Assembly (NCBI GenBank): GCA_964575335.1
Contig: CAZNPU010000006.1
Location: forward strand, 62,001-126,000
Source of the DNA: CAZNPU01 sp964575335
GTDB lineage: Bacteria; Planctomycetota; Phycisphaerae; Phycisphaerales; SM1A02
DNA: 64,000 bases
Direction of reading: 5' to 3'
The notes beneath the pieces are model-generated. The model was given only the letters and a program-made list of their open reading frames with translations. It searched no databases and was not told where the DNA came from. Position 1 is the first letter of the stretch, and every line of letters starts with the position of its first letter. Shown in pieces: positions 47,022 to 55,992 of the stretch. The position numbers were made by a program, and so were the translations under genes.

Positions 47022-47146
47022 GACGTTCCTCGCTTCTCCATGCCGGAAGAACGCCATGATGCGGATACCGCAATGATTGTCAAAACCTTCAGCGTGCGGT
47101 CGGGCAGTGCGTGACGATCGCTGACGCATTCACGCACGTCATGACG

Positions 47147-48499
47147 TCAGCTGTATCGCATCCACTTGAGCAGTTCCAGCAGGCTGGGGGGCTTGCCGTA
47201 CATGAGCACGCCGATGCGGAAGATGCGGCCGGCCATCCAGATCATTGCCGCCACGCCGCCGAACCCCACGACCATGGACAGCACGATCTGCCACAGCGGC
47301 ACAGGCTCCGCTGCGGTCACGCGAATGATCATCACGAAAGGCGTAAGCAGCGGAATGAAACTCGTTATGACCGCCAGCATGCCGTTGGGGCTTTGACTGA
47401 CGGGAACGAACAGAATCATCGGCAAAAACAGAACCATCATGGCCGGCGTGATGATGGCGTGTGCTTCCTGCAGATCGCTCACCGCACTGCCCACGGCTGC
47501 CATCATCGCTGCGACCATGAAGTACGCCATGAAGTAGTACAGTGCAAGGTAGATGATCTGCTGGATTTGAATGAGGTCGGCCATTGCAAAGAACGAAAGC
47601 GCAGCGATGCCGAGCATTCCATACACCGCAATGGTCATGATCCCCACGACAGCCTGGCCCAGAATTTTGCCGGTCATCAACTGCAGGGGGCTGACCGCGC
47701 TCAGCAGCACTTCCATCACCTTGTTGGATTTCTCTTCAATGGTGCTGGTGAGCAGGTAGTTTCCGCTGGCGAACGCACTGACCCACAGGAGAAACATGAA
47801 CGCGATCGGCAGCAGCTTCTGCAGTTCGATGCCCGCTGCCGCTTCGCCCGCTTCGGTCAATCGACGCGTCGTCAGGATTGGCGTTTTTGTCATTGCTTCG
47901 ATCGCATCGATATCGAGCCCCGCGCGTGTTGTGCGGGCAATGACGATGGCTTTTCCAATTGCGCGGCGAATCGCCTCGACATGATCCGGATTCGCCTGCG
48001 TGGCGACATACAGCGTGACGCCGTCTTTGGCCATCTCGTCGATGACGTTCGGTTCCAGCACCACTGCTCCCAGAAGATCGCCTGAGCGAATGCGGGCATG
48101 CAGCGAATCCAGTTGCGCCGTGTCGGCGTGCGATTCGATGTTGAGATTGAATTGAACCCGGCTGCTGAATGGATTGCCGGGCACATCATCGTTGGCAAGA
48201 GCGATCATCGCCTGCGCATCAATCGCGCCGGACTGCGCCGCTTTGATGCTTTCAGCAAGAGGATCGGGCGCGGTGTTTTCCGCGTTAAGAATGGTCATCG
48301 CGGCGGTAACGACATCGCCCGTTGGATCAACAATAGCCAGCGTGCCTTCAACGACGGTGGGGGTAGGCTTGAAAAGCAGCGGAACGACAGCCATGCCTGC
48401 CCAGATCACCAGGGGAAAGATGATTGTCCCGATGATGAAGGCCTTGGTCAGCGCGGTGTATTTAAATTCTCGCCACGCTACTGCAAGCACTTTACTCAT
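47147..48499 (-). CDS. ABC-2 type permease (NatB-like)
   Basis: A 450-residue ABC-2 permease: an N-terminal helix (about 20-42), a large extracytoplasmic domain (about 45-205), then five helices, the standard NatB or YhaP layout. Helical segment EEKSNKVMEVLLSAVSP is the conserved coupling region next to the second helix. It pairs with the ATPase encoded just upstream; the two genes overlap by eight bases (48492-48499), so they are translated together. NatAB extrudes sodium, but this family also exports peptides and other solutes, and the substrate is not evident here. Confidence 0.9.
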   Translation of the reverse strand: MSKVLAVAWREFKYTALTKAFIIGTIIFPLVIWAGMAVVPLLFKPTPTVVEGTLAIVDPTGDVVTAAMTILNAENTAPDPLAESIKAAQSGAIDAQAMIALANDDVPGNPFSSRVQFNLNIESHADTAQLDSLHARIRSGDLLGAVVLEPNVIDEMAKDGVTLYVATQANPDHVEAIRRAIGKAIVIARTTRAGLDIDAIEAMTKTPILTTRRLTEAGEAAAGIELQKLLPIAFMFLLWVSAFASGNYLLTSTIEEKSNKVMEVLLSAVSPLQLMTGKILGQAVVGIMTIAVYGMLGIAALSFFAMADLIQIQQIIYLALYYFMAYFMVAAMMAAVGSAVSDLQEAHAIITPAMMVLFLPMILFVPVSQSPNGMLAVITSFIPLLTPFVMIIRVTAAEPVPLWQIVLSMVVGFGGVAAMIWMAGRIFRIGVLMYGKPPSLLELLKWMRYS

Positions 48500-49445
48500 G
48501 TTTGAGCTCCTCCATGGCTCTCGCTGCTGCCGCGGCGCCCTGGTCGGCCATCACCAGCTGCACAAACACTTCATCCAGTGTGACGCGTCGCAACTCGATC
48601 GACCGCATCGGCTGCGTGTTGATGATCTCACGCATGACTGTCTGCGGATCGGCGCCCTCGGCAAGCAGAAGTTCATATCCATTGCCATTGGAGGCCCGTT
48701 CGGCTGCGGCGACGCCCGGAATGCGGGTGAAATCGGCGTGGCCGTTGAGTGGGTCGGCGATGATCGTGCGCGGATCAAATTTCTGCCGGATTTCCTCAAG
48801 CGTTGCGTCCAGCAGCTTCACGCCGTGGTTGATCAGAAAGATTCGATCACACAGCTGCTCAGCCTGATGCAGCACATGCGTTGAGAAGATGATGGTCGTG
48901 CCCTGCTGCTGCAGTTCGTTCATCATGCGGCTCAGCAGCGCTGTGTTCACAGGATCAAGGCCTGAAAACGGCTCATCCAGAATCACCAGATCCGGTTCGT
49001 GAATGATCGAAGCGATGAACTGCACCTTTTGCTGCATTCCCTTGGAAAGTTCCTGGCATCGCTTGCGGGCGACATGCGGCAGCTCCATACGCTCCAGCCA
49101 TGCTTGTGCGCGTTTACGGACGCCGGAGCCGGTGATGCCTTTGAGCCTGGCGATGTATTCCAGGAACTCTGCGACGCGCATCTTGCGGTACACGCCGCGT
49201 TCTTCGGGCAAATAGCCGATGCGGTCCTTGTTGGCCAAAGCGTTTCCGCCGAGCACTTCGATCGTTCCGGCATCCGGGTAAATGATCGACATGATCATGC
49301 GGATCGTGGTGCTTTTGCCTGCGCCGTTGGGGCCGAGAAAGCCGCACAAACTGCCGCGCGGCACGTCAAGGTGCAGGTCGCGCACCGCTTGGGTCTGGCC
49401 GAAGCTCTTGCTCACACCTCGAATGGAGATAGATGGTTCAGTCAC
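48492..49445 (-). CDS. ABC transporter ATP-binding protein (NatA-like)
   Basis: A 317-residue ATPase of the DrrA/NatA group. Walker A FLGPNGAGKSTTIRM, the Q-loop IGYLPEERGVYRKM, the signature LSKGMQQKVQFI, Walker B LVILDEPFSGLDPV and H-loop STHVLHQAEQLCD are all present. The C-terminal 100 residues form the regulatory extension seen in NatA-type proteins. The start is taken at the GTG 49445, which gives the normal short N-terminus before ISIRGVSKSFG; the frame is open to a TTG at 49475. Neither has a strong ribosome-binding site. Overlaps the permease gene. Confidence 0.92.
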   Translation of the reverse strand: MTEPSISIRGVSKSFGQTQAVRDLHLDVPRGSLCGFLGPNGAGKSTTIRMIMSIIYPDAGTIEVLGGNALANKDRIGYLPEERGVYRKMRVAEFLEYIARLKGITGSGVRKRAQAWLERMELPHVARKRCQELSKGMQQKVQFIASIIHEPDLVILDEPFSGLDPVNTALLSRMMNELQQQGTTIIFSTHVLHQAEQLCDRIFLINHGVKLLDATLEEIRQKFDPRTIIADPLNGHADFTRIPGVAAAERASNGNGYELLLAEGADPQTVMREIINTQPMRSIELRRVTLDEVFVQLVMADQGAAAAARAMEELKHE

Positions 49446-49573
49446 GGGAATATGAAGGGCTTGATGATGCGACAAACATGAAATCGCACGTTGTGTTTAC
49501 AACAACAATGTTCCGAAGCCTGCTGCTTGAATTGCACGCATCATCGTACAAACAGCGCAGCTTCGCGTAGGAA

Positions 49574-50545
49574 TCAATCCTCCTGACTCGGTGAGGACGG
49601 CTCTGGAGCGTCAGTTTGTGACGCCTGGGCTTCAGCCGCTTCCCGTTCCAGTTTGTCCTTCACAAGTGTCTGCACCGCCTCCGGCAGCACAAACGTGTCA
49701 GGATCAACGGTGTTGAACTGCACTTCGTGAAACGTCATGACGACATGCGTTTTGCCCTCGCGAATGTCCAAACGCGTGAACACCTTCACATCATCCAGCT
49801 CAATCCACCGGCTCACTTCGACGGTTGCAGTTGTCGGGCCTTTTTCTGTCTCCTGCGTCAGACGCAATCCGCGAAGTAAATGCTCCTGGACATCAAAGTA
49901 CGCGAATTGATCGATGCCCAGTTCATCGGTCATGCGCAGCACATGACATGGTCGGCCGGCGAACTCGGTGATTTCGATCGTCTGCAGATTTGAAAAATCG
50001 CGATCCAGATGCGTGAGCATGCGGAACATGTCGGCATGTTTGCGCATGGTTGCGGTGCGGGCATCATCCATCAGTTGATAGCCGAACGATGGATCCTTGA
50101 CCCAGCCGAACATGCCGTCGGAACCGACAGCGAATTCCTCCTGATCGGGCATGAGCCGCGTGGCCAGAAAGCCGCCAGATTTTGCGGTGCGAAACTCGAG
50201 CTGGACCTCGCCCATCTCGTCCGAGGTGGCTGTCGCACGAATGCTTACCGATGAAATGCGATCAAAAGCTTCGCGCCCCCCGATTGCGTTGATCGCCTGC
50301 GTGAGAATGGTTTGCGCAGACGGCAGATCGGCGACTGCGTCTGATGAGGGCAAAGACGCAGCTTCGCCATCCTGCGGGGGCGCGGGGGGGACGGCTGGTG
50401 GTGGCTCCTCCGAGGGGGCGGGCGGCGTCCCGGCGTCCTGGGCGAGGGCGAGTGAAGTCAGCGAGAAGAATCCAAGAGCAAGCAGCAGCGTCAGCCCCCC
50501 GGCAATGACTGCCTGCTGAGTGTGTCGTGACGTACGTCGAAGCAT
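49574..50545 (-). CDS. Exported LolA/LppX-like protein with Pro-rich linker
   Basis: A 323-residue protein. Signal peptide (about 10-38, ending TSLALAQ), then a Pro/Glu/Ala-rich linker (about 40-70, APSEEPPPAVPPAPPQ), then a beta-rich domain beginning ILTQAINAIGGREAFDRI. The domain has SGGFLATRLMP, GYQLMDDARTATM, RPCHVLRMTDELG and DDVKVFTRLDIREG, the pattern of outer-membrane lipoprotein-sorting-like (LolA-fold) proteins. The C-terminus is Glu/Ala/Ser-rich. It may carry or sense lipids in the periplasm, which is inferred from the fold only. The start at 50545 has AAGGA ten bases upstream; upstream ATGs at 50581 and beyond are less likely. Confidence 0.72.
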   Translation of the reverse strand: MLRRTSRHTQQAVIAGGLTLLLALGFFSLTSLALAQDAGTPPAPSEEPPPAVPPAPPQDGEAASLPSSDAVADLPSAQTILTQAINAIGGREAFDRISSVSIRATATSDEMGEVQLEFRTAKSGGFLATRLMPDQEEFAVGSDGMFGWVKDPSFGYQLMDDARTATMRKHADMFRMLTHLDRDFSNLQTIEITEFAGRPCHVLRMTDELGIDQFAYFDVQEHLLRGLRLTQETEKGPTTATVEVSRWIELDDVKVFTRLDIREGKTHVVMTFHEVQFNTVDPDTFVLPEAVQTLVKDKLEREAAEAQASQTDAPEPSSPSQED

Positions 50546-50803
50546 CAGGAACGAATCCTTGGAGCAGGGGTCGTGTTTCATTGTGGCCGCACAATGACGA
50601 AACGGGCCATCGAGGCAGCGCTTGTGGTTCAAAGCCAAAACCAGCACGCTGCACAGAAATTACCGGACCGAGATGATATCGATCAAACCGCCGCCCGGCT
50701 TGCTCGGGCAATTCCGCAGCTGTTTGCCCAGAATCTGGTGGTATTCATCCATTCATCCGGATAAATGGCTGGACAAGCCGGCTGGCTGCGATACCATCCC
50801 GTC

Positions 50804-53800
50804 ATGCCGAGCCGCTTTCTCCAGGAATTGGACCGCCGTGTGCTGGTGTTCGATGGGTCAATGGGCGCCACGATCCAGGCGATGACGCTGGATGTTCAGC
50901 GGGATTACCTGGGCCGGGAAAACTGCGTCGATGTGCTCGTCAAGAGCAGGCCCGACATCATCGAAGGCATCCACAACAGCTTTCTGGAAGCAGGGGCCGA
51001 CTGCATCGAAACCGACACCTTCGGCGCCAACAAGCTCGTTTTTGCTGAGTTTGATGAGGAACTGGTGGGGTGGACCTACGAGATCAATCGCATCGCGGCT
51101 GAACTGGCGCGGGGGTGCTGCGACCGCTACGCCACAGCGGACAAGCCGCGTTTTGTCATTGGCTCGATCGGGCCGGGCACCAAGCTCATTTCACTGGGGC
51201 AGACGACATGGGAAGCCATGCTCGATTCCTACACCGAGCAGGCGCGGGGGCTGATCGACGGCGGGGTGGACGCCTTCATCATCGAAACCTGTCAGGACCT
51301 GCTGCAGGTCAAATGCGCCATCAACGCCTGTCTCGATGCGCTGAAAGAAAAGGGGAAGTCGCACGATGACATCCCGATCATGGTCAGCGTGACGATTGAG
51401 ACCACCGGAACGATGCTGCTGGGCACCGAGATCGCTGCGGCGGTCAATGCCCTGGCGATGTTTCCCATCTGCTCGCTGGGATTGAACTGCGCCACTGGCC
51501 CGACTGAAATGGGCGAGCACGTGGCGTATCTGAGCAAGCATTGGCCAAGGCATATTTCGGTCATTCCCAACGCCGGCCTGCCTGTGCTTGTCAACGGCAA
51601 AACGTCGTTTCCGCTCTCGGCAGAGGCGTTCACCACGTCACTGTCGCGGTTCGTGGATGAATTTGGCGTCAACATCGTCGGCGGCTGCTGCGGCACAACG
51701 CCCGAACATATCCGCCAACTTGTCAATGCCCTGAGCCAATCCCACACCACTCACACCCTCTACGCCCCCCACACCTCCCACGCCGGGGCTGACCGAAGGG
51801 AAGCCTCGGATCCCTCCCCAACCCCCCAAATCCCAACTCCCCCCAGCGCCACCACCTCCCTCTCGCGCCCCCGGCCCCTCCGCACGGTTGAGCCGCAAAA
51901 ACCAGGCTGCTCGAGCCTCTACAGCCACGTTGAGTTTGTTCAGGACAACAGTTTTCTGATCATCGCTGAGCGCACCAACTCCAACGGCTCGCGCAAGTTC
52001 AAACGCCTGCTTGATGAAGAAAACTGGGACGGCTTGGTCTCGATGGCGCGCGATGAAGTGCGCGACGGTTCGCACCTGCTGGATGTGTGCGTTGATTTTG
52101 TCGGCCGCGATGGCGTCAAGGATATGAGCGAAGTGGTCTCGCGCTTTGTGCGTCAGGTCAACGTGCCGCTCATGCTCGACTCCACGCAGGCTGACGTCAT
52201 TGAGGCAGGGCTCAAGCGTGCCGGTGGCAAGTGCATTGTGAATTCCATCAACCTTGAAGACGGCGAGAAGCGGTTTGACGATATCTGCCCGCTCCTGAAG
52301 CGCTATGGTGCAGCATGCGTTGCGCTCACCATCGATGAGCATCCCACGGAAGGCATGGCGAAAACAGCGGAGCGCAAGCTGGAAATCGCTGTCCGCATGC
52401 ACGACTTGTTCACGCGCAAATGGGGACTTGATGAGCGTGATTTGCTCTTTGACCCGCTGACGTTCACCATCGCCACAGGCGTTGAAGAGGATCGCAAGCT
52501 TGGACTGGAAACGTTGCGCGGCATCGAATTGATCGCCAGGCGGTTTCCAAATTGCGGCATTCTGCTGGGGTTGAGCAACATCAGCTTTGGTCTGAAGCCG
52601 CCGGCGCGTGCGGTGCTCAATTCAGTGTTTCTGCATGAAGCCATTCAGCGCGGCCTGACCGCAGCGATTGTGCATGCCTCGAAGATTCTGCCCCGCAACA
52701 AGATCGAAGATCACAAGTGGGAAGCGGCGCGCTGGCTCATCTTCGATTGCCGAGGTGAAAATCGTCCTGCAGGCAAACCCGAAGGGTTTGATCCGTTGCT
52801 GCATTTCATTGAGCTGTTTCCGGAAGGCGAAGAGCAGCGTGAAGCGGCAATCAGTGAAAACCTCACGATTGAAGAGAAGCTGCAGCAGCACATTGTGGAT
52901 GGCGAGGACAAAGACCTCGAAGCGCATCTGGACGAAGCGCTGACCCGCTATACGCCGCTGCAGATCATCAATGATCACTTGCTTGCGGGCATGAAGGTTG
53001 TGGGTGAACTCTTCGGTTCGGGCAAAATGCAGCTGCCGTTTGTGCTGCAAAGCGCGCAGGTGATGAAGAAAGCGGTGGCGTATCTTGAACCGCACATGGA
53101 GAAAAAAGGCGGCAGCAGCGCGAAGGCAACCATTGTGCTCGCGACCGTGGCGGGCGACGTGCATGACATCGGCAAGAATCTGGTGGACATCATTCTCACC
53201 AACAATGGCTACAAGGTGCACAACCTCGGCATCAAGCAGCCGATCACACAGATCGTCGAAGCGCTGCGCGAAACCGGAGCCGACGCCATCGGCATGAGCG
53301 GTCTGTTGGTCAAGAGCGTGGGCGTGATGGAGGAGAACTTGCACGAGCTGAACCGCATGGGCATCAACGTGCCGGTTCTGCTGGGCGGCGCAGCCCTCAC
53401 GCGGCACTATGCCGAGTCGCATCTGCGCAGCATTTACAACGGCCCGCTGTATTACGGCAAGGACGCCTTCGAAGGCTTGCGCGTCTGCGAATTTCTGGCT
53501 GATAACCGGTTGTCGGAGATCGATGAGGAAATCGCCGCTCGGCTCGATAAGCGTGCAGCAGTTGAGGCGAAGGTGGCGCATATGAAGCCGCAGGTTTCCG
53601 ATGACGGCGAATCGCAAGGCGGCGTGCAGACAGCGACGGCGACGGCGGTGGTGCGGTCGAAAGTTCGAACGGACCTCGTCGTGCCCACACCGCCGTTCTA
53701 TGGTGAGCGGCTGGTCGAAAACATCGACCTGGACGAGATCTATCCGTTCATCAACAAAGTCGCACTGTTCCGCGGGCAATGGGGCTTCAAGAAAGGGTCC

Positions 53801-54475
53801 ATGTCGCCTGATGAATATGAGCGAAACCTGCGCGAGGTGGTTGAGCCGATATTTGAGCGGCTCATGCAGCAGTGCAAGGAAGAGCAGATACTCCGGCCGG
53901 CGGTGGTGTACGGCTGGTTCCCGTGCTGCTCATCGGGCGATGATCTGATCATTTTCGATCCTGACGATCACGATCGGGAAATAGAACGCTTCACCTTCCC
54001 GCGACAGGCCAAACGCGATCGGCTGTGCATCAGCGATTTCTTCCGGCCGCTTGAATCAGGCGAGAAGGATGTGGTTGGCTTTCACTGCGTGACCATGGGC
54101 CCTGAGGTGACCCGGCGCGCAAGGCAACTGTTCGAGCAAAACGAGTACACCGAGTATCTCTACATGCACGGCATGGGCGTGGAGAGCGCAGAAGCCCTGG
54201 CGGAGCTTTGGCACAAGCGCATGCGCGCGGAACTGGGCATCGGTCACGAAGACTCGCCGAAGATCCGCGAATTGTTCACGCAGAAATATCGCGGCAGCCG
54301 GTATTCATTCGGCTACCCGGCGTGCCCGGACATGAGCGATCAGGAAAAGCTGTTCCGGCTCTTGCGCCCGGAACGAATCGGCTGCAGATTGACCGAGAAC
54401 TGGCAGATCGATCCTGAGCAGAGCACCAGCGCGATCATCGTGCATCATCCCGAGGCGAAGTATTTCAACGTCTGA
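50804..54475 (+). CDS. metH: Cobalamin-dependent methionine synthase, full-length
   Basis: A 1223-residue MetH with all modules in order. The homocysteine domain (1-310) has VFDGSMGATIQ, zinc cysteines in LNCATGP and GGCCGTTPEH. An unusual Pro/Ser/Thr-rich linker (about 315-365) follows. The pterin domain starts at FLIIAERTNSNGSRKF. The cobalamin cap has LLAGMKVVGELFGSGKMQLP, and the cobalamin domain has DVHDIGKNL (Asp 785, His 787 as the lower ligand, Gly 790). The reactivation domain ends in RGSRYSFGYPACP and PERIGCRL. It transfers a methyl group from methyltetrahydrofolate to homocysteine. The ATG at 50804 matches family N-termini; an ATG at 50765 is in frame. The linker contains the repeat also found in copA. 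Confidence 0.96.
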   Translation: MPSRFLQELDRRVLVFDGSMGATIQAMTLDVQRDYLGRENCVDVLVKSRPDIIEGIHNSFLEAGADCIETDTFGANKLVFAEFDEELVGWTYEINRIAAELARGCCDRYATADKPRFVIGSIGPGTKLISLGQTTWEAMLDSYTEQARGLIDGGVDAFIIETCQDLLQVKCAINACLDALKEKGKSHDDIPIMVSVTIETTGTMLLGTEIAAAVNALAMFPICSLGLNCATGPTEMGEHVAYLSKHWPRHISVIPNAGLPVLVNGKTSFPLSAEAFTTSLSRFVDEFGVNIVGGCCGTTPEHIRQLVNALSQSHTTHTLYAPHTSHAGADRREASDPSPTPQIPTPPSATTSLSRPRPLRTVEPQKPGCSSLYSHVEFVQDNSFLIIAERTNSNGSRKFKRLLDEENWDGLVSMARDEVRDGSHLLDVCVDFVGRDGVKDMSEVVSRFVRQVNVPLMLDSTQADVIEAGLKRAGGKCIVNSINLEDGEKRFDDICPLLKRYGAACVALTIDEHPTEGMAKTAERKLEIAVRMHDLFTRKWGLDERDLLFDPLTFTIATGVEEDRKLGLETLRGIELIARRFPNCGILLGLSNISFGLKPPARAVLNSVFLHEAIQRGLTAAIVHASKILPRNKIEDHKWEAARWLIFDCRGENRPAGKPEGFDPLLHFIELFPEGEEQREAAISENLTIEEKLQQHIVDGEDKDLEAHLDEALTRYTPLQIINDHLLAGMKVVGELFGSGKMQLPFVLQSAQVMKKAVAYLEPHMEKKGGSSAKATIVLATVAGDVHDIGKNLVDIILTNNGYKVHNLGIKQPITQIVEALRETGADAIGMSGLLVKSVGVMEENLHELNRMGINVPVLLGGAALTRHYAESHLRSIYNGPLYYGKDAFEGLRVCEFLADNRLSEIDEEIAARLDKRAAVEAKVAHMKPQVSDDGESQGGVQTATATAVVRSKVRTDLVVPTPPFYGERLVENIDLDEIYPFINKVALFRGQWGFKKGSMSPDEYERNLREVVEPIFERLMQQCKEEQILRPAVVYGWFPCCSSGDDLIIFDPDDHDREIERFTFPRQAKRDRLCISDFFRPLESGEKDVVGFHCVTMGPEVTRRARQLFEQNEYTEYLYMHGMGVESAEALAELWHKRMRAELGIGHEDSPKIRELFTQKYRGSRYSFGYPACPDMSDQEKLFRLLRPERIGCRLTENWQIDPEQSTSAIIVHHPEAKYFNV
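51779..51838 (+). repeat. Dispersed C-rich repeat inside metH (copy 2 of 2)
   Basis: Reads ACGCCGGGGCTGACCGAAGG, then GAAGCCTCGGATCC, then a C tract. It is the partner of 27805-27862 in copA, in the same orientation relative to the gene but in another reading frame. Here it encodes AGADRREASDPSPTP in the linker between the homocysteine and pterin domains. Confidence 0.7.
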
Positions 54476-54612
54476 AAATCAGCGCCAAAGGCATTGCGTG
54501 ATGACCGCATTCAACGCTTGCGCCTTCGCCAGAATGTTGCGCTGAAATTTCTGTCGCAACTGCCGAAGTATAGTATATGCTAACATGCATGCGCGGGCAA
54601 CAGGATTCACAT

Positions 54613-55311
54613 ATGAGGCAGCGCGCATGGCTGGCGCTGATCCTGCTCGTGCCGGCCCCGAGCGCAGGGGTGTTCTTCGCCATGGTGTACCCGCCCACCG
54701 CGGGTACTGATATCGGCAGGGTGATTTACGCTGCAGCGAAGCTCTGGATTCTGCTATTGCCGATGGTGTGGATGGGGCGATCGATTTTCAGTGCCGGCGA
54801 GCTGAAGCCGACGCTGCGAGGTCTGCCGCTGGGGATTGCCTCAGGCGTAGCGATCGCTGCGTGCATTGCGGCGACCTATGCCCTTATTGGCTGCCAGTTG
54901 ATTGATGTTGAACAGATGCGGGAAGTTGCAGCACGCAACAGGCTCGATCATCTTGCTGTGTTCGTCGCCTTTGGGCTGTACACGTCATTGATCAACGCGT
55001 GGCTTGAAGAATACGTCTGGCGCTGGTTCGTCTTTCGCCAGTGCGAGACGATTGCAGGCGGCAGGGCGGCGGTCTTGTGGTCTGCAGCGCTTTTTACCGC
55101 CCATCATGTGCTTGCTCTGAAAATGCAGACCGGCTGGGATGTGACGCTGCTGGCTTCACTGGGCGTATTCATCGGCGGCTGCGTGTGGTCGTGGTGCGTA
55201 TGGCGCTATCGCTCGATCTGGCCCGGTTATGTCAGCCATGTTCTGACCGACATTGCGGTTTTCATCATCGGGTGGCTGATTCTCTTTGGCGATCGCATTG
55301 CAACCGACTGA
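54613..55311 (+). CDS. CPBP-family intramembrane glutamic protease
   Basis: A 232-residue membrane protein with about seven hydrophobic helices. The family's three conserved sites appear: a Glu pair in AWLEEYVWRWFVF (EExxxR-like), a His pair in FTAHHVLALKM and a final His/Asp in YVSHVLTDIAVF. CPBP (Abi) proteins are CaaX-prenyl-protease-like and include bacteriocin-immunity and polysaccharide-related roles; no target is evident. The start at 54613 has AGGA eight bases upstream; the frame is open to 54577. Downstream of metH by 137 bases but probably independent. Confidence 0.85.
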   Translation: MRQRAWLALILLVPAPSAGVFFAMVYPPTAGTDIGRVIYAAAKLWILLLPMVWMGRSIFSAGELKPTLRGLPLGIASGVAIAACIAATYALIGCQLIDVEQMREVAARNRLDHLAVFVAFGLYTSLINAWLEEYVWRWFVFRQCETIAGGRAAVLWSAALFTAHHVLALKMQTGWDVTLLASLGVFIGGCVWSWCVWRYRSIWPGYVSHVLTDIAVFIIGWLILFGDRIATD

Positions 55312-55337
55312 TTCTTGCGGCAGCGCGATGGAGCGAA

Positions 55338-55763
55338 TCATTTCGACGAGGAGGCATCCGGCTCCGGTCTTATCCACGGCGATCTGACTATGCCGTCAAG
55401 TTTCGCGCCTTCAGCGATTGCCAGCGAACGGCTGCACAGCACCTTACCCTTCCACGACGCTTTGGGGCCGAGCACAACGTCACCATCGGTCTCGATGGTG
55501 CCTTCCAGAACGCCCTCGCACTCGATGCCTTCGCCTGAGCGGATGAGCTTGGCGACGACCCGTCCGTTCTTGGCGATGGTGATCTTGCCGCAGGTCTGCA
55601 GGTCCGTGACGGGCATGTAGCTCTTGACCAGCACGTCTTCGACCTTGAGCGCCTTGTGGCATTTCGGGCACGGCAGACTCATCGCGCGTGCTGACACCTC
55701 GAACCGGTGTCCGCACAGATAGCAGCGAACCTCTCTCCTTGCTGGCGTTTTGGCCTTGGCCAT
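55338..55763 (-). CDS. Mini-bactofilin fused to an N-terminal zinc ribbon
   Basis: A 141-residue protein. Residues about 12-38 hold two Cys pairs, VRCYLCGHRFEVSARAMSLPCPKCHKAL cut here to RCYLCGHRF and LPCPKCHK, a rubredoxin-like zinc ribbon. Residues about 50-125 are short beta repeats (GKITIAKNGRVVAKLIRSG, GIECEGVLEG, GDVVLGPKASWKGKVLCSR), the bactofilin (DUF583) right-handed beta-helix pattern. Bactofilins form non-nucleotide filaments for cell shape and surface organisation. The fused zinc ribbon is uncommon, so a link to DNA, RNA or another protein is possible. The start at 55763 has AAGGA five bases upstream. It is divergent from the BrkB gene. Confidence 0.8.
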   Translation of the reverse strand: MAKAKTPARREVRCYLCGHRFEVSARAMSLPCPKCHKALKVEDVLVKSYMPVTDLQTCGKITIAKNGRVVAKLIRSGEGIECEGVLEGTIETDGDVVLGPKASWKGKVLCSRSLAIAEGAKLDGIVRSPWIRPEPDASSSK

Positions 55764-55992
55764 TGCGATCCTTCGCTGAAAGCTGCGGCAGTCTCACAAT
55801 GATATTTCTGCCGACGAAGCCGCATAGTTTAGGAAAACTGCCGCTCTGGAACAGCCCCGCCAGCCATCTAGTCTCAGCATTTGATGAATTGCTGCCTGAC
55901 AGCGGCGTTATCCGGCGGGAAGGCGGCACGGCCGAGGCCACGGGAGATCGCCTTCAGGGCCGCTGCTGCAGTAAAACAGGCGATACCCAGCC

